A stretch of DNA of 64,000 nt from an uncultured Roseovarius sp. (GTDB lineage: Bacteria; Pseudomonadota; Alphaproteobacteria; Rhodobacterales; Rhodobacteraceae), in assembly GCA_951812895.1 (NCBI GenBank), contig OX638333.1:1230366-1294365 (forward strand), read 5' to 3'. Below the pieces are notes generated by a model that was not told the origin of the DNA, did no database searches, and saw nothing but the letters and a program-made list of their open reading frames with translations. Both the position numbers and the translations under genes were made by a program. Numbering within the stretch: position 1 is the first letter of the stretch; every line of letters begins with the position of its first letter. Shown piece by piece: positions 17,983-26,973 of the stretch.

Positions 17983-18608
17983 GCGCTGCGCCGTATCGCC
18001 GCCGTCATGACCCCCATGCCGATCAGCGCAACGCCGCCACCTCGGGTCAGCCAGGTGATCACATTTGGCTTGCGTATCTGTTGCCTCAACTTGTCAGCCA
18101 GCACCGCGTAAACCAGCACGTTGATCGCTGCGAGTCCGACAAATGTAGCAATCAGAATGGCGAATTGAGGGAAAAGCGGCGCATTAACGGTCACGAATTG
18201 CGGAACAAATGCGATGAAAAATGCGATCGACTTGGGGTTCAGCGCGGTCACCGCAGCAGTATGCCAAAACACCCCGCGTCCGGTTGCCGCCATTTCCGCG
18301 GTTTGTGCCTCAAACCCTTCGGACGGCGGACTGCGCAATAGTTTGACACCCAGATAAATCAGATAGAGCGCCCCGACCCATTTCAGAACCGTGAACAACA
18401 TGGCAGAGGCCAGAACAAGCGCGCCCAACCCGGCAAGAGAGGCCGTCATCGCCACCAGATCACCCAGTGCCACACCGCCCGCGCTGGCCAGCGCCACCTT
18501 GCGCCCCTGACTCAGCGCATAGCTCAGCACCAGCAGAACCGTCGGTCCGGGGATCAGTAACAGCGCAGTAGAGGCCGCCACAAAGGCCAGCCAAAGTTCG
18601 AAAGACAT
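17979..18608 (-). CDS. LysE/RhtB-family amino-acid exporter
   Basis: A 209-aa membrane protein with the LysE-family N-terminus (AFVAASTALLLIPGPTVLLVLSYALSQGRK, the PGP motif after helix 1) and six hydrophobic segments; NPKSIAFFIAFVPQF is the conserved central motif. It is likely to efflux amino acids or related solutes; the substrate is not deducible. The ATG at 18606-18608 (MSFELW) has AGGGA about 9 nt upstream. It is the first gene of the coupled operon with the SDR fusion and DUF2269. Confidence 0.88.
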   Translation of the reverse strand: MSFELWLAFVAASTALLLIPGPTVLLVLSYALSQGRKVALASAGGVALGDLVAMTASLAGLGALVLASAMLFTVLKWVGALYLIYLGVKLLRSPPSEGFEAQTAEMAATGRGVFWHTAAVTALNPKSIAFFIAFVPQFVTVNAPLFPQFAILIATFVGLAAINVLVYAVLADKLRQQIRKPNVITWLTRGGGVALIGMGVMTAAIRRSA

Positions 18609-18619
18609 CAGCAAATTCC

Positions 18620-18956
18620 CTATTTGGTATTGCGGATCATTTCCTGCGCCACCCGATACACCAAGGTTTCAGGCGGGGCATTTCGGCATTGGTTAACGGT
18701 GGCACTTGCAATGCCTTTGCCGCCTGCATTTTTCGACGATGTCCACAAACCCTGTTTCGCGTTCAAAAGTCGCGGCGGACCAGAAACCCATGATCCAACT
18801 AAAAACCTGCGCTTTTTCCAATTGCGTCCCCTGATCGTGTATCCGAACGAGATCTCCACAGGTCCAGCGCCCGGCGCCCATGACATATCCATCTGCCTGT
18901 GCCGTCATCGGCGCCAGTGTCAGGGCCGTTATGATTGAAAGTATATGCAATCGCAT
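18620..18956 (-). pseudogene. Small secreted Cys-containing protein gene, frameshifted
   Basis: Two overlapping frames join into one convincing protein. The upstream frame starts at 18956 with a signal peptide (MRLHILSIITALTLAPMTAQA) and runs through GRWTCGDLVRIHD and ATFERETGFVDIVE. The downstream frame supplies AGGKGIASATVNQC...ETLVYRVAQEMIRNTK. They meet at a run of five T on the plus strand (18729-18733). Removing one base gives a continuous protein of about 112 aa with two conserved-looking Cys. It resembles small periplasmic hypothetical proteins of Rhodobacterales. Either a sequencing error or a real inactivating indel is possible. Confidence 0.72.
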
Positions 18957-18973
18957 TTTGTTGCTCCCTCTGG

Positions 18974-19855
18974 TTACTTTGGGTTTAAAACACGCCCCGC
19001 CACGGCATCCAGCTTTGCCACCACTGCGGGATCACGGGCCTCTGGTGCAGTCAGGATCGCAAATTCCAGCGCCCTGTCGCAGCCATGTGGGCATTCTACC
19101 CGCTCCGGTCCCAATAGCGCGGGCAATCGCGCCACCATGCCGCGCGCCTTGTCGGCATTGCCCATCAGGGTCGCTATGATCTGCGTTACATCCACTTCTC
19201 CATGCTCGGGATGCCAGCTGTCATAATCGGTGATCATCGCGACGGAGGCATAACAAAGCTCTGCCTCGCGGGCGAGTTTAGCCTCAGGCATATTGGTCAT
19301 GCCGATCACGTCGCACCCCCAGAGCTCGCGATAGAGCTTCGATTCCGCCAGTGCGCTGAATTGCGGCCCTTCCATCGCCAGATAGGTACCCCCGAGATGC
19401 AGGGTTATGCCTTCGGCTTTGGCGCCGCTTTCGCAGGCATCCCCCAACCGTGGGCAGGTGGGGTGTGCCACGCTCACATGAGCCACACAGCCGGTTCCGA
19501 AGAAGCTTTTTTCGCGCGCGAATGTCCGGTCAATGAACTGATCAACAACCACAAAATCCCCCGGCGCCATTTCTTCACGAAACGACCCGCAGGCGCTGAC
19601 ACTGATCACATCGGTCACACCCAGTCGCTTCAGCGCATCAATATTGGCGCGATATGGCACGGTTGTTGGTGAATGCACATGCCCACGCCCGTGCCGCGGC
19701 AGAAACGCCATTTTGACACCTCCAAGCGTCCCGCTCAGAATTGCGTCAGACGGCGCACCCCAAGGGCTTTCTACCTGCACCCATTCGGCACCTTCCAGCC
19801 CATCAATATTGTAGACACCGCTGCCGCCGATCACACCGATCATCGTTTCCGCCAT
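18974..19855 (-). CDS. mtnP: S-methyl-5'-thioadenosine phosphorylase
   Basis: Cleaves 5'-methylthioadenosine with phosphate to adenine and methylthioribose-1-phosphate, feeding methionine salvage; the adenine can be reused by apt in this window. It is 293 aa, a PNP/MTAP-fold enzyme with GVIGGSGVYNIDG at the N-terminus, LPRHGRGHVHSPTTVPYRANI for phosphate binding, and MEGPQFSALAESKLYRELW for the ribose site. The ATG at 19853-19855 has GGAGG 10 nt upstream. Confidence 0.94.
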   Translation of the reverse strand: MAETMIGVIGGSGVYNIDGLEGAEWVQVESPWGAPSDAILSGTLGGVKMAFLPRHGRGHVHSPTTVPYRANIDALKRLGVTDVISVSACGSFREEMAPGDFVVVDQFIDRTFAREKSFFGTGCVAHVSVAHPTCPRLGDACESGAKAEGITLHLGGTYLAMEGPQFSALAESKLYRELWGCDVIGMTNMPEAKLAREAELCYASVAMITDYDSWHPEHGEVDVTQIIATLMGNADKARGMVARLPALLGPERVECPHGCDRALEFAILTAPEARDPAVVAKLDAVAGRVLNPK

Positions 19856-19921
19856 TCTCTGCAATCCTCCACCTGGTCGCAGGCGACGTTACGTCGTTTG
19901 CCCCCGTAGCGAAAGCGCATA

Positions 19922-20869
19922 TCACCCGGCTGGATCGGCGGGCTTGTTCGACACAGTCGCCCGCACTGCCCCCAATGCAGCAAAGATCGCACCGATGAAA
20001 TAAAGCGCCAGCCCAACCAGTGTTGCCGGAGCATATTCCACCCTGCCTTCGGCTATTTGCATGAGGAAGATAAGAAACGGACCAAGCGCTGTCAGCGCAC
20101 TGATTGTAAGCGTAGAGACCAGAGATACCGCCCTCTGAAGGGCATATAGCGGCGGTATAATCAGTAATAGACCGATCAATACTATCACCACGATCTGCAC
20201 TGCCGGCATCGCCTCTTTATGATCAAACCCAACAGAGGTCAGCGCGCCCGCCACCACCATGTACAAAACAAATCTCAACCCAAAAACGGTGCCCGCACCC
20301 ACACCTTTGCGGTCCAGCCTTTGACAATAGATCAGCAGCAGCGTGAACATAATGCCCTCGAAAAAAGCCAGCAAAACGCCAACAACCGCAACACCGAAAC
20401 CACCCCTGACAAACCCGGAATAGCCCAGCACCGTCACGACGCCCAAAAACACAAGACTCAGCAGGATGATCAGCGTGCCGGCGCCCTCTGCCCAATTGCG
20501 CATATTTTCGCCCTCGGGCAGTCCGAAACGATAGGCCAGATAGGCGGTCAACGGCATCGCGCCTGATCCGATCGTATAGGCAATCGCCGGCTCGATCAGC
20601 TGCACCGCCATCAGGAACCCCAACCAGGACAGGGTCGCGACCACATTTATGATCAGCAACAGGCGAACATTTCGCAATGCGGTGGCAAGCTCAGTAGGCC
20701 TTTTCCAAGCCGATACCGCGATAAATGCGACTGAAGAGATGCCGAACACCAGAACGCCGAACAAAACAGAGCTCATCTGCTGAAAAATATGTCCGAAGAA
20801 CACAAACTGCACGGACTCGAGTACGATAAAGCCCAGTGCCCAACATAGCCCCGCAACTGCCCCGTTCAT
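19922..20869 (-). CDS. Ten-helix EamA/DMT-like membrane transporter
   Basis: A 315-aa protein with about ten hydrophobic segments, two repeats of five, as in the drug/metabolite transporter superfamily. Helix features such as EPAIAYTIGSGAMPLTAYLAYRF resemble the conserved helix 3-4 region of EamA domains. No substrate motif is recognised. It is in line with mtnP (57 nt away) and could be cotranscribed with it. The final residues KPADPAG form a short cytoplasmic tail. Confidence 0.75.
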   Translation of the reverse strand: MNGAVAGLCWALGFIVLESVQFVFFGHIFQQMSSVLFGVLVFGISSVAFIAVSAWKRPTELATALRNVRLLLIINVVATLSWLGFLMAVQLIEPAIAYTIGSGAMPLTAYLAYRFGLPEGENMRNWAEGAGTLIILLSLVFLGVVTVLGYSGFVRGGFGVAVVGVLLAFFEGIMFTLLLIYCQRLDRKGVGAGTVFGLRFVLYMVVAGALTSVGFDHKEAMPAVQIVVIVLIGLLLIIPPLYALQRAVSLVSTLTISALTALGPFLIFLMQIAEGRVEYAPATLVGLALYFIGAIFAALGAVRATVSNKPADPAG

Positions 20870-20894
20870 TTACCCTGTACTCCATACATGACTT

Positions 20895-20921
20895 AGGCAG
20901 CCTACCGTCGGCAGGCTGCCT
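20895..20921 (-). terminator. Hairpin after cysteine hydrolase gene
   Basis: Perfect 9-bp inverted repeat (AGGCAGCCT / AGGCTGCCT) with a 9-base loop, about 50 nt downstream of the stop of the leftward hydrolase gene. It has no long U tract, so factor-independent termination is only inferred. Confidence 0.5.
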
Positions 20922-20969
20922 TGTCCGCAGATAAGCGGCACGCGAGGGCTTATTTACGCAAAACCCGGA

Positions 20970-21785
20970 TCAGGCCAGCATCTCCACCACCTCATCCGTG
21001 GTCCAGACTGCGTTGGCCATGTATCGGAAATTGGTCAGTGCCGCGAGGTATCCATCGCCTTCGGGCAGCATCGCCGCGGCAGTTGCATCTTTGATCACGG
21101 CGACCTCGAAACCCTGCTCCAGCGTTTCGCGCATATGGCTTTCGGTGCACAGGTTGGCCGACATACCCGCCAGAATGATCTGATCCACACCTGCCTTGCG
21201 CAGCTGTAGCGCCAGATCGTTGGTTTCATTGCCATACAGCTTGTGCGGAGATGTCACGATGGTTTTGCCATCGTTAATGTATTTCTTATACTGCGGCATC
21301 CAATCAGCACCGGAATTTTCAAACCCTTCGGTTGTCAGTGCGCCTTTACGGTCAAACATGCCAATCTTGTGCATCAGTTTCTCCAGCGCCCCTTCAAAGC
21401 GCCAGCCGTGGTCGGTTGGGTAATAGTAATGCGGGGAAACCGCCACAGTGATCTTCGCCGCCTTGGCCGCGATGAACAGCCGTTCGATATTCTCTACTGT
21501 GTTGTTTCGCTCCACCGACGCCCCGACAACACCCCAGGTCACACCGTCGGGGCTCAGAAAGTCAATCTGCGGGTCGGTCACAACCAATGCGGCACGTGAC
21601 AGGTCCAGCTTCATTGTGGATGGCGGCAGTGCGGGTTCAGCCGGATCGGCATAGGGGTCGTCTTGCGCCTGTACGGCACCTCCGGCAAGGCCCGCCGCAG
21701 CGGCCGTTCCAACAGCGAGACCAGCAGTCATTGCCTGACGGCGGGTTAGTTTCGGATCTTGATCATGATCATGGCCGTTGCACAT
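20970..21785 (-). CDS. TAT-exported isochorismatase-like cysteine hydrolase
   Basis: A 271-aa protein. The start at 21783-21785 has GGAGGA 7 nt upstream; a longer frame continues to 21854 without support. The N-terminus carries a twin-arginine signal (KLTRRQAMTAGLAVG with Arg15/Arg16, then an Ala/Gly hydrophobic stretch to about residue 41). The mature part is an isochorismatase/cysteine hydrolase fold with a probable triad Asp71 (VTDPQIDFL), Lys182 (SPHKLYG) and Cys213 (SANLCTES). Most family members are cytoplasmic amidases, so the TAT signal is unusual. It is divergent from an AraC regulator that probably controls it. Confidence 0.85.
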   Translation of the reverse strand: MCNGHDHDQDPKLTRRQAMTAGLAVGTAAAAGLAGGAVQAQDDPYADPAEPALPPSTMKLDLSRAALVVTDPQIDFLSPDGVTWGVVGASVERNNTVENIERLFIAAKAAKITVAVSPHYYYPTDHGWRFEGALEKLMHKIGMFDRKGALTTEGFENSGADWMPQYKKYINDGKTIVTSPHKLYGNETNDLALQLRKAGVDQIILAGMSANLCTESHMRETLEQGFEVAVIKDATAAAMLPEGDGYLAALTNFRYMANAVWTTDEVVEMLA

Positions 21786-21914
21786 TGGGTATTCCTCCGG
21801 GTTTGTAATTTGATATGTCCAAGGTGGCGCCCCTAATGTGCCTTTTCGTCCCATTTATGTGGCTTTAATATCTAAATTGGTGCTCAAAGCACCGGAATGT
21901 GACACACTCAGGCA

Positions 21915-22826
21915 ATGTCTGATAAGACTTCTCATGATCTGATTCTGGCTGAGCTGGATATCCGGGCGGACCCTTTCGCGATCTGTTCGCTCGAAGGGGC
22001 ATGTAGCATGGGGTTGGACCGGACACCGGGTGCGACGCTGCATTACGTACTTGGCGGCACGGGGCAGGTCAGCTTGCCCGGCGCATCAGCCATCGACCTC
22101 GCACCGGGGCGGCTGGTGTTGATCCCGGCCTGTGTCCGGCACAGCCTGCGGAATTTTGGCGGCGGACAAACTGGCCTGCCCGCCTGTAAACCGGCCGGGC
22201 TTGATCTGGCGGAACACGTGGTCGCGGGTTCAGGCCACGGAAACATGGTGGTCCTGTGCAGCCATATCGATCTCAGCCTGCGCGGCACCCATGGCCTGAT
22301 CGACCTGTTGCGCAACCCGCTGGTTATTGATGTCTCAACCTCACCCACCACAAGGCGCGCGATGCAGGCGCTGATTTCCGAGATGACCCGCCCGCGGACC
22401 GGGCGGCGGGCGATGATCCGGGCGCTGTTGTTGCAATGCATGATTGAAATGCTGCGCGCACGGTTAGAGGCAGGGGATCCGAATGTGCTGTGGCTGGGTG
22501 CACTGGCCGATCCCGGGTTGTGGAACGCGCTGCGGGCAATGCTGGATGATCCGGGTGCGCCGCATTCGCTGGAACGACTGGCAGACGCGGCGGGGATGAG
22601 CCGCTCACGCTTTGCCGAACGGTTCCAGAACGCTTATGGCCGCGCACCGATGACCTTCCTACGAGAACTGCGACTGGCCCGGGCTGCACAACTGCTCAGC
22701 GAAGGACGCGACCCGGTCAAGCGCATCGCCCAAAAGGTCGGTTTCACCAGCCGAAGCGCTTTCACCCGCGCCTTTACCGAAGCCTGGGGACAATCGCCCC
22801 GGGGGTTTCGGGGTGGTCAGGGCTGA
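21915..22826 (+). CDS. AraC-family transcriptional regulator (cupin_6 type)
   Basis: A 303-aa protein. Residues 1-180 form a cupin-like ligand domain (LHYVLGGTGQVSLPGASAIDLAPGRLVLIPACVRH). Residues 195-300 hold two helix-turn-helix motifs (LERLADAAGMSRSRFAERFQNAYGRAPMTFLRELRL and VKRIAQKVGFTSRSAFTRAFTEAWGQSP). It is transcribed away from the TAT-exported hydrolase with about 130 nt between starts, so regulation of that gene is the simplest inference. The ligand is unknown. Confidence 0.9.
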   Translation: MSDKTSHDLILAELDIRADPFAICSLEGACSMGLDRTPGATLHYVLGGTGQVSLPGASAIDLAPGRLVLIPACVRHSLRNFGGGQTGLPACKPAGLDLAEHVVAGSGHGNMVVLCSHIDLSLRGTHGLIDLLRNPLVIDVSTSPTTRRAMQALISEMTRPRTGRRAMIRALLLQCMIEMLRARLEAGDPNVLWLGALADPGLWNALRAMLDDPGAPHSLERLADAAGMSRSRFAERFQNAYGRAPMTFLRELRLARAAQLLSEGRDPVKRIAQKVGFTSRSAFTRAFTEAWGQSPRGFRGGQG

Positions 22827-23150
22827 ACCGGGACAAGCTCTGCTGGAACCCTTTTAGCTTAGAACCAAGCTTTTAATGAGTGAATTTACCCAATGTCGGC
22901 TTTAGTCCAAGCAGAACGATCCAGCGCGAAATATTGGTTTTCTTTTTCTGCGAATACGCACAATCCTGTCGTTGCTAGAATCTGTGTGGAACACGCTTCT
23001 GCAACCAATGGTGATAACGCACTGTTTCAGTTGCGGAAGCTATTGTATTTGGTATGGATGTCGAACATGACGAAGCCTTCATTTGTTTGGTAGAATTCAT
23101 AATTTGCGGCATTCGGAAAACAGAACAGGTCATCGAGTCAGGACAAATGA
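22827..23150. other. Gene-poor stretch before the HEPN gene
   Basis: About 320 bases visibly richer in A+T than the flanks. Short open frames exist (for example a 66-codon frame at 22893-23093 and a frame open to a stop just after 23200) but none has family resemblance or a ribosome-binding site I trust. AGGA ahead of the 23151 ATG is the only clear signal. It may be part of the same acquired segment as the HEPN gene. Confidence 0.4.
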
Positions 23151-24473
23151 ATGGCTGTAATTCCAAATGGGGAGAACTCTCTGGAAGTCTTCCCTAGCCC
23201 TCAAGAAACAACAATGCTCGTCATCCAAACTACGCCAGTTTCGGAAGTTGGAGTGCAAATTTGGTTGATGGATAAATCGAGACCACGCCAAATGTTTCTG
23301 GCACCTCGGGTTCGAGTGGATTCAAACGGTCAGCACAAGTTCGATCACTTGAAGAAGTGGCCAAACGGGATCTATTTGTTCCAAATCACCGCATCGGGAA
23401 AAAACACACGAATAGACGATCCGTTGACTGCCGCCCGATTCAAGATCAGCGAAGGATTTAGTGAGCCAGCTGACGCCAGAGAGTTGGAATGTGCTATCAC
23501 TCAGCAGGAAGCGTTTCGGAACTTCGAAATCCGTCAGGAGGAATTCCAAGGCGAGAACAGATTTAGGCTCCGCGTAATACTCGGTAAATGCCTGCTTGAT
23601 TATGAACAGGTATTTCGGGGAGGCGTGCTCACACCAATGTCGAACCGTCTTAACCTAGAGAGCATTCTTTCTGTTGTAGCTCAGCTTCTTCCTCCGGGCA
23701 TCTCCTTTCAGGAAACCAAAGAACTGGAGGACGCATATGGCAGAGGGCACCCTCTTTGCCTAGTTACATTTGAGAATGTGCAAGCGAAGAACTGCAATAC
23801 AGCAATTGTTGCAATACAGCAACGACTTCGGAGAGTGATAGGAGCATTGGGACAGAACCGAGGGGCAAGCCCGGAAGTGCTAGCGTATCTGATTGAAGAC
23901 TCAGAGCAAAGGTACAACCTTGCAACGCCGTCAAACATCTATAGAGGGAACCTTGCCGCCGGCTTCGGGCCGGGCGTGACAGATTTTTTGGACATCGTCG
24001 ATGCAACTGCCGACGAGAACCCTTGGATTGATTTTGTTTTGTCGCTAATGTCCTCTGTTCGTCGCCAGACAAACCCTGAAACAATGCTGTTCTTGGCATG
24101 GTCCTTGATTGAGTCGGCTGCAAAAAGAAGCGTGACATCTGAAGCAACAGCGGTGCTTGACGACAACGGAAATGAGATACCCGCTCGGAGCGGTCGCCTG
24201 ACGCAGAGAATGGATTTGGGACGGACCCTCGTGTATTTACGGGATCATGTTGGTCGCAATAAACTGGGACTGGAAGTTGGTAGGGCGCCTGGATTTTTCG
24301 ATCAAGTCCGCTGTGCGTACCAGTGTCGAAATGCGGTCGCGCATGACGGTGGCCTTTATAGGCCAGGCAGCGCACCTCCCGAAGGCTATACACCTCAATT
24401 TCCATTCACTGTTCGAGACTGGGCATCTGAGGTTGTTCGATTTGAATGCTCGAACGCAGCACAAACTAAATAG
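23151..24473 (+). CDS. Orphan protein with C-terminal HEPN-like domain
   Basis: A 440-aa protein with no name I can give. Residues 1-95 look like a beta-rich Ig-like fold (GVQIWLMDKSRPRQMFLAPRV, WPNGIYLFQITASG). The middle is mixed alpha/beta. The C-terminal third is helical, with MLFLAWSLIESAAKR followed by RNAVAH at residues 393-398. That is an Rx4H motif characteristic of HEPN domains, including the Apea/Abi-type, which often are RNases in toxin-antitoxin or anti-phage systems. The ATG has AGGA 7 nt upstream. Codon use (AAA, GAA, ATA, TTT) differs from the GC-rich neighbours, suggesting acquisition. It is a single gene without an obvious partner; the activity is inferred. Confidence 0.68.
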   Translation: MAVIPNGENSLEVFPSPQETTMLVIQTTPVSEVGVQIWLMDKSRPRQMFLAPRVRVDSNGQHKFDHLKKWPNGIYLFQITASGKNTRIDDPLTAARFKISEGFSEPADARELECAITQQEAFRNFEIRQEEFQGENRFRLRVILGKCLLDYEQVFRGGVLTPMSNRLNLESILSVVAQLLPPGISFQETKELEDAYGRGHPLCLVTFENVQAKNCNTAIVAIQQRLRRVIGALGQNRGASPEVLAYLIEDSEQRYNLATPSNIYRGNLAAGFGPGVTDFLDIVDATADENPWIDFVLSLMSSVRRQTNPETMLFLAWSLIESAAKRSVTSEATAVLDDNGNEIPARSGRLTQRMDLGRTLVYLRDHVGRNKLGLEVGRAPGFFDQVRCAYQCRNAVAHDGGLYRPGSAPPEGYTPQFPFTVRDWASEVVRFECSNAAQTK

Positions 24474-24678
24474 TACCTTTGTTCCCTTACTGCCCGTAGC
24501 GGTTGTAGGCTCAGACGCATCCAATGACTGCAGGGTCCTACTGATTGGACTGTCTCTTGCAAAATCCACTCAAGACCGAGGTTCATACCTGACTCAGACA
24601 ATCGGATCGTACTATGCCACAACTCAGCGGTCCTCTGTCAGGACCGCAACGCAACGCGAACCGTCCCAATATCCGGTC

Positions 24679-24873
24679 TCAGGCCAGCGAGCCACTCAGG
24701 GTAAACAGATCGCGACCGCGGACCAAAGAGGTGACCACCCGGCCCTCAGCTGTTTCGCGCAGTGCAAAGCCGTAACCGCGCAGGCGGTGCTTCCATTCGC
24801 GCTCGGAAATTGCCAGCCGACGCTCGCGCATGACCAGTTCCTGAATCTCTGCTGTGCTATTCATCTTTTCCAT
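24679..24873 (-). CDS. Small conserved hypothetical protein, Arg/Glu rich
   Basis: A 64-aa protein. The sequence RERRLAISEREWKHRLRGYGFALRET resembles small uncharacterised proteins of Rhodobacterales that carry an E-W-x-x-R-x-x-GYG pattern. AGGAAACG precedes the ATG at 24873. It is in the same direction as rlmN, 120 nt upstream of nothing else recognisable. No function can be assigned. Confidence 0.5.
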   Translation of the reverse strand: MEKMNSTAEIQELVMRERRLAISEREWKHRLRGYGFALRETAEGRVVTSLVRGRDLFTLSGSLA

Positions 24874-24993
24874 CGTTTCCTGCCCTTCAACAGTCTGTGA
24901 TGGAACAATGGATAGTTTTCGGTTGTGGCAACAATCGTGCTGAATTTGGGCACGCCAGAGGTTTCATTGCGACAGCACAGATCACCTGAAACT

Positions 24994-26175
24994 CTAAAGC
25001 CCAGCCTCTGCCTCAATGTCCCGTTTGGACTTGCGCGCCCGTTCCGTGGCCGATTTCAACTGTCCGCAGGCGGCCATAATATCCTCGCCCCGCGGGGTGC
25101 GGATCGGGCTGGCATATCCGGCCTTGTAAATTATGTCAGCAAACCGCTGGATCCGGTCGTGATCACTTCTTTCATAAGGCGCACCGGGCCATTCATTGAA
25201 CGGTATCAGGTTAATTTTAGCCGGAATTCCCTTGATCAGCTGCACCAAACGGCGGGCGTCTTCATCGGTGTCATTCACATCCTTCAGCATCACATATTCA
25301 AAGGTAATACGCTCTGAATTGGAGGCTTTGGGATAGGCGCGAAGGGCATCCAGAAGCGCAGCAAGATTCCAGCGTTTGTTGATTGGAACCAACCGGTTAC
25401 GGGTTTCGTCATCGGTAGCATGAAAGCTGATAGCAAGCATACAGCCAATCTCTTCGGCGGTACGCGCAATCTCGGGCACAACACCCGATGTAGACAGCGT
25501 AATCCGTCTGCGGGACAGCGAAATACCTTCACCATCCATCGCAATTTTCATCGCATCGCGCACGTTTTCAAAATTATATAGCGGCTCTCCCATGCCCATC
25601 AATACAATGTTCGACAAAAGCCGTGGCCCATTTTCATCCGTAGCCCGGCCCGGTTCCGGCCATTCCTCAAGGTCATCCCGGGCCATCATTACCTGGCCGA
25701 TGATTTCCCCGGCGGTCAGATTACGCACCAGCTTTTGCGTGCCCGTATGGCAGAATGAACAGGTCAGCGTGCACCCTACCTGCGAACTGATACAAAGCGT
25801 CCCACGATCCGTCTCGGGAATGTAGACCACTTCAACTTCATGCCCCCCGGCAATCCGTACCAGGTATTTCCGGGTGCCATCCGCGCTTATTTGTCGGCTC
25901 ACCATCTCTGGGGTTTCGATAACGAATTTCTCTGCCAATTCGGCGCGGTACGCTTTGGACAGGTTAGTCATCGCCTCAAAATCACGCACGCCCCACTGAT
26001 AAATCCATTGCCAGATTTGGTTCACCCGCATCTTGGCCTGCTTCTCAGGCGTGCCATTTTCGATCAACACCTCACGCAATTTTTCGCGGGTCAGGCCAAC
26101 AAGATTGACCGGCCCTTCTGGCAATTTACGAGGGATTGTCAGGACGTCCTGAGTGATGGGTATGGAATCGGTCAT
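24994..26175 (-). CDS. rlmN: Dual-specificity 23S rRNA (A2503) / tRNA (A37) C2-methyltransferase
   Basis: A radical-SAM methyltransferase that methylates adenosine 2503 of 23S rRNA and A37 of certain tRNAs. It is 393 aa. The iron-sulfur cluster motif CxxxCxxC is Cys135, Cys139 and Cys142 ([13 protein letters not shown]). The conserved second catalytic Cys lies in IMAACGQL near the C-terminus. [10 protein letters not shown] and [16 protein letters not shown] are also conserved. The N-terminal accessory domain (residues 20-95) is present. Confidence 0.96.
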   Translation of the reverse strand: MTDSIPITQDVLTIPRKLPEGPVNLVGLTREKLREVLIENGTPEKQAKMRVNQIWQWIYQWGVRDFEAMTNLSKAYRAELAEKFVIETPEMVSRQISADGTRKYLVRIAGGHEVEVVYIPETDRGTLCISSQVGCTLTCSFCHTGTQKLVRNLTAGEIIGQVMMARDDLEEWPEPGRATDENGPRLLSNIVLMGMGEPLYNFENVRDAMKIAMDGEGISLSRRRITLSTSGVVPEIARTAEEIGCMLAISFHATDDETRNRLVPINKRWNLAALLDALRAYPKASNSERITFEYVMLKDVNDTDEDARRLVQLIKGIPAKINLIPFNEWPGAPYERSDHDRIQRFADIIYKAGYASPIRTPRGEDIMAACGQLKSATERARKSKRDIEAEAGL

Positions 26176-26276
26176 GGGTTTCTGGCGCTGTCGACTATCT
26201 TGGATGCGCCTCCATATAGCATTCGGACGGCGATTCCAAAGATTTCCTTCGGGTCTGCCTAAGCCACCATACGCCG

Positions 26277-26864
26277 TCAGGCTCGATCAATCGGGCGCTG
26301 CAGTCTTTTCACTTGTTCATGGCGCGGACAGGTGATCAGATGATCATTGATCAACCCCACGGCCTGCATAAAAGCGTAAACGATTGTGGGTCCACAAAAT
26401 TTGAATCCTCTTTTCTTCAGATCCTTGGAAATTTCCGTTGAAAGATCGGTATATGCCGGAACCTGAGACAAATCCTCCCAATGGTTCTGAAGCGGCGCAC
26501 CGCCGACATAGGCCCACAGATAGGTGTCAAAGCCCTGTTCTGCTTCTATAGCCTGCCAGACACGCGCATTGGCAATGGTGGCTTCTATCTTACCCCGGTG
26601 CCGAATAATTCCAGGATTCTCAAGCAGTCGGGTCACTTCGGGCTCGCCCCAATCCGCTATGATATTTGGATCAAAATTTTGAAATGCATCGCGAAAATTC
26701 TCTCGTTTCTTTAGAATCGTTATCCAACTTAATCCGGCCTGAAATCCGTCAAGGATCAGCTTTTCCCAAAGCGTGCGGCTGTCGTACTCGGGCACGCCCC
26801 ACTCTGTATCGTGATAGTCGAAGTAGATTTCATCGGGCCCGGCCCAACCGCATCGTTCACCCAT
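26277..26864 (-). CDS. tag: DNA-3-methyladenine glycosylase I
   Basis: Base-excision repair enzyme removing 3-methyladenine. It is 195 aa. The zinc ligands of the Tag family are visible: CGW at the N-terminus, DYHDTEWG, and the C-terminal [36 protein letters not shown] is the typical helix-hairpin-helix region. It lies upstream of rlmN on the same strand with about 100 nt between. Confidence 0.95.
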   Translation of the reverse strand: MGERCGWAGPDEIYFDYHDTEWGVPEYDSRTLWEKLILDGFQAGLSWITILKKRENFRDAFQNFDPNIIADWGEPEVTRLLENPGIIRHRGKIEATIANARVWQAIEAEQGFDTYLWAYVGGAPLQNHWEDLSQVPAYTDLSTEISKDLKKRGFKFCGPTIVYAFMQAVGLINDHLITCPRHEQVKRLQRPIDRA

Positions 26865-26973
26865 TTAGTTATTCGCTTTCGGCCAGTACTGACAATTTGA
26901 TCTAATTTCCTAACTTAACGTTTTCTTAGCGGCATTCGAGGAGATTTTGAGCTCGTCTACTTCGGAGAGTTTT

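Noticed and set aside
22893-23093. 66-codon rightward frame before the HEPN gene
   Set aside because: No ribosome-binding site, no domain pattern and atypical composition; likely chance in an A+T-rich gap.
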